Shown: positions 1 to 5,001 of the stretch, piece by piece
Layout of the letters: each line of letters opens with the position of its first letter
Numbering within the stretch: position 1 is the first letter of the stretch
Assembly: GCA_003136475.1 (NCBI GenBank)
Contig: PLEQ01000139.1
Coordinates: 1,546-6,546 of the forward strand
Origin: Deltaproteobacteria bacterium
Lineage (GTDB): Bacteria; Bdellovibrionota_B; Oligoflexia; Oligoflexales; Bog-1112
Reading direction: 5' to 3'
Length of the DNA: 5,001 nucleotides
The notes under the pieces: generated by a model
What the model was told of the DNA's origin: nothing
Database searches by the model: none
What the model saw: only the letters and a program-made list of their open reading frames with translations
Program-made: the position numbers and the translations under genes

Positions 1-140
1 CAAAGCAAGGCAAGTCCCATCAGAACAAGAGGTGCGACGCGAAGATACTCTTGCGGAATATTCAGCCCTAAGTTAAATGAAGGCAGCATTAATAAAACGC
101 TAACGATAAATATCAGGAAACTGAGAAAAACAGCTCTCAT
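1..140 (-). CDS. Partial membrane protein, N-terminal 46 residues
   Basis: An open frame runs leftwards off the window from an ATG at 140-138. The 46 visible residues begin MRAVFLSFLIFIVSVLLMLP: a single Arg followed by a strongly hydrophobic stretch at residues 4-19, which is either a first transmembrane helix or an uncleaved signal anchor. A short polar loop (about 22-34, containing NIPQEY) follows, and a second hydrophobic segment starts near residue 35 (VAPLVLMGLALL). This pattern fits an integral inner-membrane protein. A GGAG on the minus strand (155-152) lies 11 bases before the ATG, slightly far but usable. The gene is divergent from the apyrase gene at 296. I do not recognise the family; too little of the protein is in the window to propose a function, and the rest lies to the left. 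Confidence 0.6.
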   Translation of the reverse strand, partial: MRAVFLSFLIFIVSVLLMLPSFNLGLNIPQEYLRVAPLVLMGLALL

Positions 141-153
141 TTTTTGGGATTCT

Positions 154-208
154 CCGCGGTTTATAAACTGGCCTTTTTAATAGAAAAATTTCTGCTCTTG
201 AGCAAGAG
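154..208. promoter_or_regulatory. Palindromes in the divergent intergenic region
   Basis: The 155-base gap between the divergent genes (141-295) holds CCGCGG at 154-159, a perfect 10-base palindrome GTTTATAAAC at 159-168, and a 6-base inverted repeat CTCTTG-AG-CAAGAG at 195-208. Such dyads between divergent genes are typical places for a regulator to bind, and the AT-rich one could overlap a -10 element of the leftward gene. The two-base centre of the second dyad suits protein binding better than an RNA hairpin. No convincing sigma-70 promoter pair was found in either direction. The regulatory role is an inference. Confidence 0.25.
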
Positions 209-295
209 GGAAATGGCCGGACGAGCGAAAAGCTGGTCGAGCGACGGGGCTTCAGCTATTTTATTCAATAAGAAATGCGTGAAGGATAAAGAAGT

Positions 296-1585
296 ATGGC
301 TCTTAGACAATTCAATATTGGCCTTCGCCTCGCGCTAGCGTTTCTAGTGAGTTTTCGCTGCTATGCTGTCCCCGACTTGCTTGACACACCGCAGCTTAAA
401 CTCCAGCCTGTACTTTCTCCGGCATCTCTCACAGGTCCTCCCGCGGCTCTTGCTTATTCTACAAAGCAAAACATCGCGAAGCAGATGATCCTTATTTTTG
501 ATGCTGGCAGTTCGGGCACGCGCGCCTATCTCTATGGCTGGCACTTAGAAAAAGGCAAAGTCCTCCCCAAAGTTTTCTTTGCCGGGCCGCCTGAGAAACC
601 TTGGGTCCTCAAAGCCCCCGGTGGACTCGCCACGTTGGTCGACCGTCTCAATGAAGTGCCGACTTATCTCAAGCCACTTCTCGTCTTTGTGAAAGACAAG
701 CTCGGGACTCAAGCTAAAATTCCGACTTATTTTTATGCCACAGGCGGCGTGCGTAAATTGCACGATAGCCAAGAAAAAATTCTTCTCAAAACGGTTGCCG
801 ATACACTCCGTAAGGAAACTTTTCTCGATGTCAAAGAAGTTCTCGAACTCTCTGGGCAGGAAGAAGGGACTTTCACCTGGGTAGCGGTCAATGCCCTTGC
901 TGGGAAATTTGATCATAGCCCCCCTGCTGAGACTATCGGGATCGTCGAACTCGGTGGTGCCTCTTTGCAAATTGCCTTTGTACCGGAGAAGGCGCCCGAA
1001 AAAGATCGCGTCACACTCACCCTGGGTGCTCAAACTTATACGCTATACTCTCACAGCTACGATGGAGTGGGTCGCGAAGAGGCCTTTCACCGTCTCGCAA
1101 GCGCTCAGCACCTCAATCGATGTTTTTTAGGCGAGCGAGGCGCCGGTCCGGGCTCACAACTCTGCATTCAAGAATTGATGGATAGGCTTGCCCTCCGCAA
1201 TGTTAAATGTCACTCACAATGCGCTTTACAAGATGTCTATCAGGCGCCCCTCCGTGGCGAATTTGTCGGTATAGAAAACTTCTCGCATGTTGGTAACGAG
1301 CATGGCGAACCGCACCCTGATCTCAAATTTTTGGAGCAGCTCGGAAATAAAGTCTGCGCCTTATCTCTGAGCGATTACCGCAAACTTTATCCAAAAGCAC
1401 CCAATCCCCACAAAGCTTGTTTTGATATTTCGTTTTTGCGTTCCATTCTTGAGGGCGATGGTAGAGACCGCGGACTCGGTTTTAATTCTGCGATAAAGTA
1501 TCGAGCTGTAGCCCATATCAAAAACCAGGAACCTTCCTGGACTTATGGCGCAACGCTTCTAAAGATCCTCGCCTCTCCCCACTAA
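296..1585 (+). CDS. Secreted GDA1/CD39-family nucleoside phosphatase (apyrase, NTPDase)
   Basis: The 429-residue protein should hydrolyse nucleoside tri- and/or diphosphates outside the cytoplasm. A signal peptide is visible: Arg4 and Arg11, hydrophobic core 12-20, likely cleavage after CYA at 24. All five apyrase conserved regions can be placed: ACR1 DAGSSGTR at 69-76 (phosphate binding), ACR2 YATGGVRKL at 147-155, ACR3 SGQEEGTFTW at 186-195 with the catalytic Glu pair 189-190, ACR4 VELGGASLQIAF at 217-228, and ACR5 SWTYGATL at 414-421. YSHSYDGVG at 251-259 matches the family's usual YTHSYLGYG-like block. Six mature cysteines (276, 290, 305, 309, 354, 375) suit disulphides in an oxidising compartment. 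There is no C-terminal membrane helix, so it is probably periplasmic or released. Length is normal for a soluble family member. An AAGGA at 282-286 lies 9 bases before the ATG. Oddity: ACR4 has Glu218 where Asp is usual. Substrate preference (ATP, ADP, GDP) cannot be read from sequence. Confidence 0.93.
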   Translation: MALRQFNIGLRLALAFLVSFRCYAVPDLLDTPQLKLQPVLSPASLTGPPAALAYSTKQNIAKQMILIFDAGSSGTRAYLYGWHLEKGKVLPKVFFAGPPEKPWVLKAPGGLATLVDRLNEVPTYLKPLLVFVKDKLGTQAKIPTYFYATGGVRKLHDSQEKILLKTVADTLRKETFLDVKEVLELSGQEEGTFTWVAVNALAGKFDHSPPAETIGIVELGGASLQIAFVPEKAPEKDRVTLTLGAQTYTLYSHSYDGVGREEAFHRLASAQHLNRCFLGERGAGPGSQLCIQELMDRLALRNVKCHSQCALQDVYQAPLRGEFVGIENFSHVGNEHGEPHPDLKFLEQLGNKVCALSLSDYRKLYPKAPNPHKACFDISFLRSILEGDGRDRGLGFNSAIKYRAVAHIKNQEPSWTYGATLLKILASPH

Positions 1586-1624
1586 AGCCCCTAAAGAAGA
1601 CAGGAATAAGCCCGCTGAAATTGC

Positions 1625-1652
1625 TTGACGCTAGATAGGAGTCCTTTATGGT
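1625..1652 (+). promoter_or_regulatory. Possible sigma-70 promoter of the dodecin gene
   Basis: TTGACG at 1625-1630 matches the -35 consensus at five of six bases, and TATGGT at 1647-1652 matches the -10 at four of six, with a 16-base spacer. Transcription would start near 1659, giving a leader of about 32 bases before the ATG at 1691. If correct, this excludes an upstream in-frame TTG start at 1625. It conflicts with the candidate leader ORF at 1648, which would not be fully transcribed from here. Sequence resemblance only. Confidence 0.4.
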
Positions 1653-1701
1653 CATTCGATGGGTTGAATTTTCAAAAAAGGAACGTTGCTATGTCCAATA
1701 G
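1648..1701 (+). CDS. Candidate 17-codon leader ORF overlapping the dodecin start
   Basis: AGGAG at 1637-1641 sits six bases before an ATG at 1648, close to ideal ribosome-binding spacing. The frame reads MVIRWVEFSKKERCYVQ and stops at a TAG at 1699-1701, 11 bases past the dodecin ATG (1691) and in a different frame. The dodecin's own Shine-Dalgarno (1678-1683) lies inside it. Ribosomes translating it would terminate over the dodecin start, a geometry that could allow translational coupling. No homology is recognisable and a short ORF can occur by chance. It also competes with the promoter reading at 1625-1652. Confidence 0.25.
   Translation: MVIRWVEFSKKERCYVQ
1678..1683 (+). promoter_or_regulatory. 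Ribosome binding site that sets the dodecin start
   Basis: AAGGAA, with its GGA core eight bases upstream of the ATG at 1691, supports initiation there. The in-frame upstream TTG at 1625 would add 22 residues with no counterpart in dodecins and has no good purine-rich site of its own. Confidence 0.6.
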
Positions 1702-1897
1702 AGTCTACAAAATGATCGAAATCGTCGGCACCAGCACCAAATCGTGGGAAGATGCTGCGAAGTTTGCTGTTGAGACGGCAAGCAAGACCCTTAAAGACCT
1801 GCGTATTGCAGAAGTCCTTTCTCAGGACATCAAGATCGAAGGCAAAGAAGTCATGTTCCGCACCCGTCTGCGCCTTTCCTTCAAATATCACGACTAG
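1691..1897 (+). CDS. Dodecin family protein
   Basis: The 68-residue product matches dodecins in length and along its whole sequence: VYKMIEIVGTS at 5-15 (first strand), a helix at about 18-34 (SWEDAAKFAVETASKTL), LRIAEV at 37-42, and a C-terminal strand ending RLSFKYHD. Dodecins assemble as small cytosolic dodecamers that store or buffer flavins, or in some lineages other ligands. In the archaeal prototype a Trp stacks on the flavin and a Gln also contacts it; by my alignment from memory these positions are Ile39 and Arg57 here, so classical flavin binding is doubtful. Similar Trp-less dodecins with a DLRxAEV segment occur in bacteria as far as I recall. The ATG was chosen for its ribosome site and because family similarity begins exactly there. 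It stands alone between the apyrase and ddl genes, with its own possible promoter and hairpins after it. Confidence 0.9.
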   Translation: MSNRVYKMIEIVGTSTKSWEDAAKFAVETASKTLKDLRIAEVLSQDIKIEGKEVMFRTRLRLSFKYHD

Positions 1898-1904
1898 GCC
1901 TTTT

Positions 1905-1925
1905 GCGAGGATCCGCGATCCTCGC
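1905..1925 (+). terminator. Strong hairpin after the dodecin gene, possible terminator
   Basis: GCGAGGATC at 1905-1913 and GATCCTCGC at 1917-1925 form a perfect 9-base-pair stem around a three-base CGC loop, starting eight bases after the dodecin stop codon. The position fits transcript termination or 3'-end protection. No U-tract follows directly (the next bases are GGTCATGCTTTT), so it is not a textbook intrinsic terminator. Confidence 0.45.
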
Positions 1926-1931
1926 GGTCAT

Positions 1932-1953
1932 GCTTTTAAGCGCCTCTAAAAGC
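1932..1953 (+). repeat. Second hairpin downstream of the dodecin gene
   Basis: GCTTTTA at 1932-1938 pairs with TAAAAGC at 1947-1953 over an eight-base loop (AGCGCCTC). It follows the stronger hairpin by six bases and could be an auxiliary termination or processing structure. The stem is mostly A-U and weak. Confidence 0.3.
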
Positions 1954-2087
1954 CTCCGAGTTCTTTTCGAAAGCAGCACCTGAGCTCTAAGCGCCTGCAA
2001 TTACACAAAAGAAAGAATGAATACGCTTAAGCAGCCTTTTTTGCTAAGTTAGGCACCTGCAAGTCGAACCTGGATTGAGGAAAAAAC

Positions 2088-3179
2088 GTGAAAAAAACAA
2101 GAGTCGGTATCATCTTCGGTGGTTGCTCTCCTGAGCATGAGATATCTCTGCTTTCCGCAAGTAATGTCATTCGGGCTCTTAACCCTACTAAGTATGATGT
2201 CGTACTGATTGGTATCGATAAGAAGGGTCAATGGTTATTACCCAACCAAAGTCATCCCCTGCTTGACTTTGGACGGAGCGACTCGGTCCGTATCACTGAC
2301 GAAGATGTTCAAAGCCTCGCTCTGCTACCAGGCCAAGCCACGGAATTGCGCTGCGAAGAAAAAACCGGGGCCCATCCCGGCAATCTCGATGTTGTATTTC
2401 CCGTCCTCCATGGTCCCATGGGTGAAGACGGCACTATTCAAGGTCTTCTACGTTTTGTTGGCATTCCCTGTGTGGGTGCAGGCGTACTCTCTTCGGCTAT
2501 GTGTATGGATAAAGAGGTTGCAAAGAGCATTCTGAAACAATCGCATATTCCGACCCCAAACTCGATCTGTCTCCGCGCGCACGAGAAGATTTCGCTCAAA
2601 TACCAAGACGTCATTAAAAAATTGGGCAATCCAATTTTTGTGAAGCCAGCAAACATGGGTTCCAGCGTTGGCATCACGAAGGTTAAAGATGAGGAAACTT
2701 TCTACGCGGCTATCGAGGAAGCCTTTCTTTACGATCACAAAATCCTCATTGAGGAAGCGATCGTTGGGCGAGAGATTGAGATCGGTGTCCTCGGCAACGA
2801 TTTCCCGGAAGTTTCGCTACCTGGCGAAGCCATCCCCAACGATGAGTTTTACACGTATTCTGCAAAATACCGAGAAGCCGGCGTCCGTTTCATCGTCCCC
2901 GCCGACCTTCCCAAAAAGACTGTCGAAGTTATTCAAATTTACGCGAAAAAAGCCTTCTTAGCCCTCTCTTGCCAAGGGATGGCACGCATTGATTTCTTTC
3001 TGCGTGGCGAACAAGTCTACCTCAACGAAGTCAACACCATACCGGGCTTCACCAGTACCAGCGCCTTTCCAGTGCTCTGGCAGGCTTCGGGAGTGCCCTA
3101 TGCCGACCTTATCGAGCGTTTGATTTCTCTAGCGATCGAAGCTCACGAAAAAGATCGGCGCCTGAAACGCAATTATTAG
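2088..3179 (+). CDS. ddl: D-alanine--D-alanine ligase
   Basis: This cytosolic ATP-grasp enzyme joins two D-alanines with ATP hydrolysis to give the dipeptide terminating the peptidoglycan stem peptide. At 363 residues it is about E. coli DdlA size. N-terminal motif GGCSPEHEIS at 11-20 contains Glu16, equivalent to the catalytic Glu of DdlB. The first family signature HGPMGEDGTIQG is at 108-119. The ATP-grasp part has FVKPANMGSSVGI at 184-196 with Lys186 and the serine loop. The omega-loop motif FYTYSAKY at 254-261 keeps the tyrosine expected of D-Ala-D-Ala rather than D-Ala-D-lactate ligases. The second signature ends RIDFF and NEVNTIPG (300-304, 313-320) with the metal ligands Asp302, Glu314 and Asn316. 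The start is GTG, with GAGG at 2077-2080 seven bases upstream. No murein or division gene adjoins it, so it lies outside a dcw-type cluster. No clear promoter was seen in the 190-base gap before it. Confidence 0.97.
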   Translation: MKKTRVGIIFGGCSPEHEISLLSASNVIRALNPTKYDVVLIGIDKKGQWLLPNQSHPLLDFGRSDSVRITDEDVQSLALLPGQATELRCEEKTGAHPGNLDVVFPVLHGPMGEDGTIQGLLRFVGIPCVGAGVLSSAMCMDKEVAKSILKQSHIPTPNSICLRAHEKISLKYQDVIKKLGNPIFVKPANMGSSVGITKVKDEETFYAAIEEAFLYDHKILIEEAIVGREIEIGVLGNDFPEVSLPGEAIPNDEFYTYSAKYREAGVRFIVPADLPKKTVEVIQIYAKKAFLALSCQGMARIDFFLRGEQVYLNEVNTIPGFTSTSAFPVLWQASGVPYADLIERLISLAIEAHEKDRRLKRNY

Positions 3180-3220
3180 GCTGTGAAAGCCCCCGTCTTT
3201 TCTTGCTCCGTAAACAGATC

Positions 3221-3250
3221 TTGGCCGCTTAGCGACTTTCCTACTAATAT
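3221..3250 (+). promoter_or_regulatory. Possible promoter of the LRR protein gene
   Basis: TTGGCC at 3221-3226 and TAATAT at 3245-3250 each match the sigma-70 hexamers at four of six bases, with an 18-base spacer. Transcription would begin near 3257, about 23 bases before the ATG at 3280. The 100-base gap after ddl has only a weak 4-base-pair hairpin (3179-3191), so read-through from ddl is also possible. Confidence 0.35.
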
Positions 3251-3279
3251 AGAAAAAACAAAGTCTGCGAGGTTCGATC

Positions 3280-4380
3280 ATGAGAATAGCTCTCCTCTTT
3301 CTCAGTCTGTGCCAATTTCAATGTGCTCTTCGCTCACCCAATTCCCAAAGTCAAAATAGCCAGAGCGTCCAGGCGCAAAATGCTGCAGAGGTCAAGTTTT
3401 GCGGAGAAAGCAACAAAGTTTGGGATGCATCAACACAGACCTGTATGGATCCGAAAACTTACTGTCTGCTCCTCAAAGACGGCTCCGTGTGGGACAATGC
3501 CACGGCTCGCTGTTTAAGCCAACTCGCTCAGTGTCAACTGCGAGGAAACGGTTCGGTGTGGATGAACCATGCTTGCTTAAGCCCTCAACAAGCGTGTGCT
3601 GCCAATCAGCAAATTTGGCAAAACGGCACCTGCGTGAGCAACCTTGCAGCGTGTCAAAGTCGTAGCAAATACTGGACCTTATCTGCGCAAGGCATCTGTG
3701 TTCTCAAAAGCTTTGACGAGATTTGTCAGAATCGTCTTTCCGACAACGCCAGCAACTACACCCTTAGCGCCTTGCAAACACTCAGTAAAACTACGAGCTG
3801 TGCTGAACTTTCACAATGGCTCGGCAAACAAACTGAGATTAGTCTGCGTTCCAGCGATGGTTCGATCAACATCACAGATCTAGGACCTTTTGTCGGCCTG
3901 ACCGGCCTCATCAACCTGCAAGTCGACAACAACTCGATCAGCGACCTGACTCCGCTCATGAATCTTTCCTCACTCCAAGTCCTCGACTTGGAAAACAATA
4001 AAAACGTCTCAGACCTTTATCCACTGACCGACCTCACCCAACTACGCGAACTCGATTTGGGAAACAACCAGGTTGAAGACCTCACTCCGCTGACCCAACT
4101 GACAAACTTGCGCATTCTGGATCTCTGGCAGAACCTCGTGAGCGAGATATCACCGCTTGCCAACCTGACACAACTCGTGGAACTGCAGCTCAGAAATAAC
4201 GCGATCCAAAATGCTGCACCTTTGCAAAATCTAATGAACCTGCAGTCGCTAAGCTTGGACTACAATCCCATTGCGAATCCCAGCAACCGAACTGCAACGA
4301 ACTGCCCAAGCGGCGACGCCGTTTCGACAGCTTTGCGCACCTTTTGCTCGGGTAGCGGCGCTCCGTATTTGCAAAACTAA
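3280..4380 (+). CDS. Exported Cys-rich module and leucine-rich-repeat protein, possible lipoprotein
   Basis: The 366-residue protein has an N-terminal export signal (MRIALLFLSLCQFQC) and either Cys11 or Cys15 could be lipidated, though neither has a consensus lipobox. A Gln/Ser/Asn-rich linker (about 19-38) follows. Residues 41-149 form five tandem Cys-Trp modules, each Cys-x(11-15)-Cys with a central Trp, joined mainly by exact Cys-x6-Cys steps. Residues 210-333 are internalin-like LRRs of 22-23 residues, with the pattern LxxLxLxxNxIxDLxPLxxL. A Cys pair at 342 and 356 probably caps the C-terminus. LRR domains of this class generally bind proteins or other macromolecules, so a surface or periplasmic binding or adhesion role is inferred; nothing catalytic is visible. 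GAGG at 3269-3272 is seven bases before the ATG. It lies 100 bases after ddl and has its own possible promoter. The domain call is firm; the function and ligand are unknown. Confidence 0.85.
   Translation: MRIALLFLSLCQFQCALRSPNSQSQNSQSVQAQNAAEVKFCGESNKVWDASTQTCMDPKTYCLLLKDGSVWDNATARCLSQLAQCQLRGNGSVWMNHACLSPQQACAANQQIWQNGTCVSNLAACQSRSKYWTLSAQGICVLKSFDEICQNRLSDNASNYTLSALQTLSKTTSCAELSQWLGKQTEISLRSSDGSINITDLGPFVGLTGLINLQVDNNSISDLTPLMNLSSLQVLDLENNKNVSDLYPLTDLTQLRELDLGNNQVEDLTPLTQLTNLRILDLWQNLVSEISPLANLTQLVELQLRNNAIQNAAPLQNLMNLQSLSLDYNPIANPSNRTATNCPSGDAVSTALRTFCSGSGAPYLQN
3400..3726 (+). repeat. Five tandem Cys-Trp modules within the LRR protein
   Basis: Codons 41-149 encode the repeated pattern Cys-x(6-8)-Trp-x(4-7)-Cys-x6-Cys. 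Cysteines fall at 41/55, 62/78, 85/99, 106/118 and 125/140, each pair flanking one Trp (48, 71, 94, 113, 132), with Cys149 closing the array. Four of the five inter-module steps are exactly seven residues; the last is nine. VW recurs before the second cysteine in the first three modules. Each pair is likely a disulphide-closed mini-module. Confidence 0.75.
3907..4278 (+). repeat. Internalin-type leucine-rich repeats
   Basis: Units begin at residues 210, 232, 255, 277, 299 and 321. Four are 22 residues, the second is 23 because of an extra residue (NNKNVSDL), and the last is partial. A degenerate cap-like unit precedes them at about 186-209. Conserved Leu, Asn and the DL-PL-x2-L ending mark the class. 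Confidence 0.85.
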
Positions 4381-4409
4381 AATTCGTTAGCTTGCGTCCT
4401 AAAAAGCCA

Positions 4410-4439
4410 TTGACCCTACCGATCATCTTTGCCTAAATG
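4410..4439 (+). promoter_or_regulatory. Possible promoter of the substrate-binding protein gene
   Basis: TTGACC at 4410-4415 matches the -35 consensus at five of six bases. An 18-base spacer leads to TAAATG at 4434-4439, a poor -10 (three of six), or CTAAAT with a 17-base spacer. The -35 is convincing; the -10 is not. A promoter here would make the ABC transporter gene a new transcription unit. Confidence 0.35.
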
Positions 4440-4464
4440 AAGTCAAAATAACGGTTTTAAAATC

Positions 4465-4469
4465 GGGAG
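4465..4469 (+). promoter_or_regulatory. Ribosome binding site choosing between two ATGs
   Basis: GGGAG directly abuts an ATG at 4470 but lies six bases before the in-frame ATG at 4476. Ribosome spacing therefore favours 4476; starting at 4470 would only add Met-Ala. Confidence 0.65.
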
Positions 4470-4475
4470 ATGGCG

Positions 4476-5001
4476 ATGACCTTAGGGCGCTTAGTCGTTA
4501 CAGTATCTTTATTTGGCTTTTCCCTGGCAGGCTGGGCAGACAGCGATCGCCTCATCATCATTTCACCCCATCGCAAATCCGTCCAAGATGAGTTCATCCC
4601 ACGTTTTATCGAGCACTATCAAAAAACCTATAAGAAACCTATACAGGTCGATTGGCTCGATCAGGGCGGCACGGAAACGGAAATGCGTTACATAGCTGCA
4701 AAGTTCGAGAAAGATCCCAAAAGTTCCGGTGTGGACGTCTTCTGGGGTGGCGGCGATATCACTTTCTTGGAGCTTGAAAAACAGGGCTTTCTCCAAGCCT
4801 ATAAGCTACCCGAATCCCTCAATGCGATTCCTGCAACGGTCGCCGGTGTACCCTTACGCAGCCCGCAGAACAAGTGGCATGGCACCGCACTTTCATCCTT
4901 CGGTATTTTCTTTAATCGACTGCTTTTAAAGATTCAAAAACTCCCTGAACCCCACAAATGGGAAGACCTCGGCAAGCCGGTGTACTTGGATCACATCATC
5001 G
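4476..5001 (+). CDS. Periplasmic substrate-binding protein of an ABC transporter, Fe(III)-type family (N-terminal part)
   Basis: The first 175 codons are present; the frame is open to the right edge. Residues 1-21 form a cleavable signal peptide (Arg5, hydrophobic 6-18, cleavage likely after GWA at 21). The mature protein starts with a strand and helix typical of extracellular binding proteins: RLIIISPHRKSVQDEFIPRF at 25-44. It continues with VDWLDQGGTETEMRYIAAKF, then GVDVFWGGGDITFLELEKQG and a GTALSSFGIFFN segment that forms the family's domain cross-over region. The pattern resembles Fe(III), phosphonate and related binding proteins (AfuA/FbpA-like, Sbp family 1/6), so a metal or small anionic ligand is plausible, but the ligand cannot be assigned and the C-terminal lobe is missing. 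There is no lipobox, which fits a soluble periplasmic protein in a Gram-negative cell. Permease and ATPase genes are expected to the right, outside the window. Confidence 0.85.
   Translation, partial: MTLGRLVVTVSLFGFSLAGWADSDRLIIISPHRKSVQDEFIPRFIEHYQKTYKKPIQVDWLDQGGTETEMRYIAAKFEKDPKSSGVDVFWGGGDITFLELEKQGFLQAYKLPESLNAIPATVAGVPLRSPQNKWHGTALSSFGIFFNRLLLKIQKLPEPHKWEDLGKPVYLDHII

Noticed and set aside
545..1033. 162-codon open frame on the minus strand
   Set aside because: It lies fully inside the apyrase gene, whose family motifs are in the plus-strand frame; the translation resembles no known protein, and it is a shadow of that gene's codon use.
1625..1690. In-frame TTG extension of the dodecin by 22 codons
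   Set aside because: No family similarity before the ATG at 1691, which has its own ribosome site; the extension overlaps a better promoter candidate.
2001..2087. Promoter for ddl around the T-rich stretch near 2035-2050
   Set aside because: TTGCTA at 2040 has no acceptable -10 at 16-18 bases, and no other hexamer pair fits.
3179..3204. Terminator after ddl (GGCT-GTGAA-AGCC followed by a mixed C/T run)
   Set aside because: The stem is only four base pairs and overlaps the stop codon; too weak to call.
3399..3883. Alternative plus-strand frames of 79-88 codons inside the LRR gene
   Set aside because: They overlap the Cys-module coding region in other frames and show Arg/Ser/Leu-rich composition typical of shadow translations.
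4563..4796. 77-codon minus-strand open frame
   Set aside because: Antisense to the substrate-binding protein gene, whose signal peptide and family motifs are clear on the plus strand.

Overview
The window looks like chromosomal DNA of a Gram-negative bacterium. Three of the six genes encode exported or envelope-anchored proteins, and the ligand-binding ABC protein has a cleavable signal peptide instead of a lipobox. Signal peptides, a Ddl of E. coli DdlA length, an internalin-like LRR protein and a secreted CD39-type nucleotidase fit a deltaproteobacterial or Bdellovibrionota/Oligoflexia-like organism. That placement is a low-confidence inference, because no marker gene is present.

Layout: a minus-strand membrane-protein gene is cut by the left edge (1-140). 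A 155-base divergent intergenic region with two small palindromes follows. All other genes are on the plus strand: a secreted GDA1/CD39-family nucleoside phosphatase (296-1585), a small dodecin (1691-1897), D-alanine--D-alanine ligase (2088-3179, GTG start), a Cys-module plus leucine-rich-repeat envelope protein (3280-4380), and the first 175 codons of a periplasmic substrate-binding protein of the Fe(III)-type ABC family (4476 to the right edge). Gaps between the plus-strand genes are 95-190 bases. Promoter-like hexamers precede three of the genes and hairpins follow the dodecin, so these look like mostly separate transcription units, not one operon.

Functionally, the apyrase would hydrolyse nucleotides outside the cytoplasm. 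Ddl makes the D-Ala-D-Ala dipeptide of peptidoglycan in the cytoplasm. The LRR protein is probably a surface or periplasmic binding protein, and the last gene captures a solute for an importer whose permease and ATPase would lie to the right. No shared pathway links them.

I see no CRISPR array, RNA gene, insertion sequence or phage element, and no convincing undescribed multi-gene system. The points most worth a second look are the regular Cys-x6-Cys/Trp module array fused to the LRR domain, the dodecin lacking both canonical flavin-contact residues, a possible 17-codon leader ORF overlapping the dodecin start, and the bacterial CD39-type apyrase with a substituted ACR4 acid.
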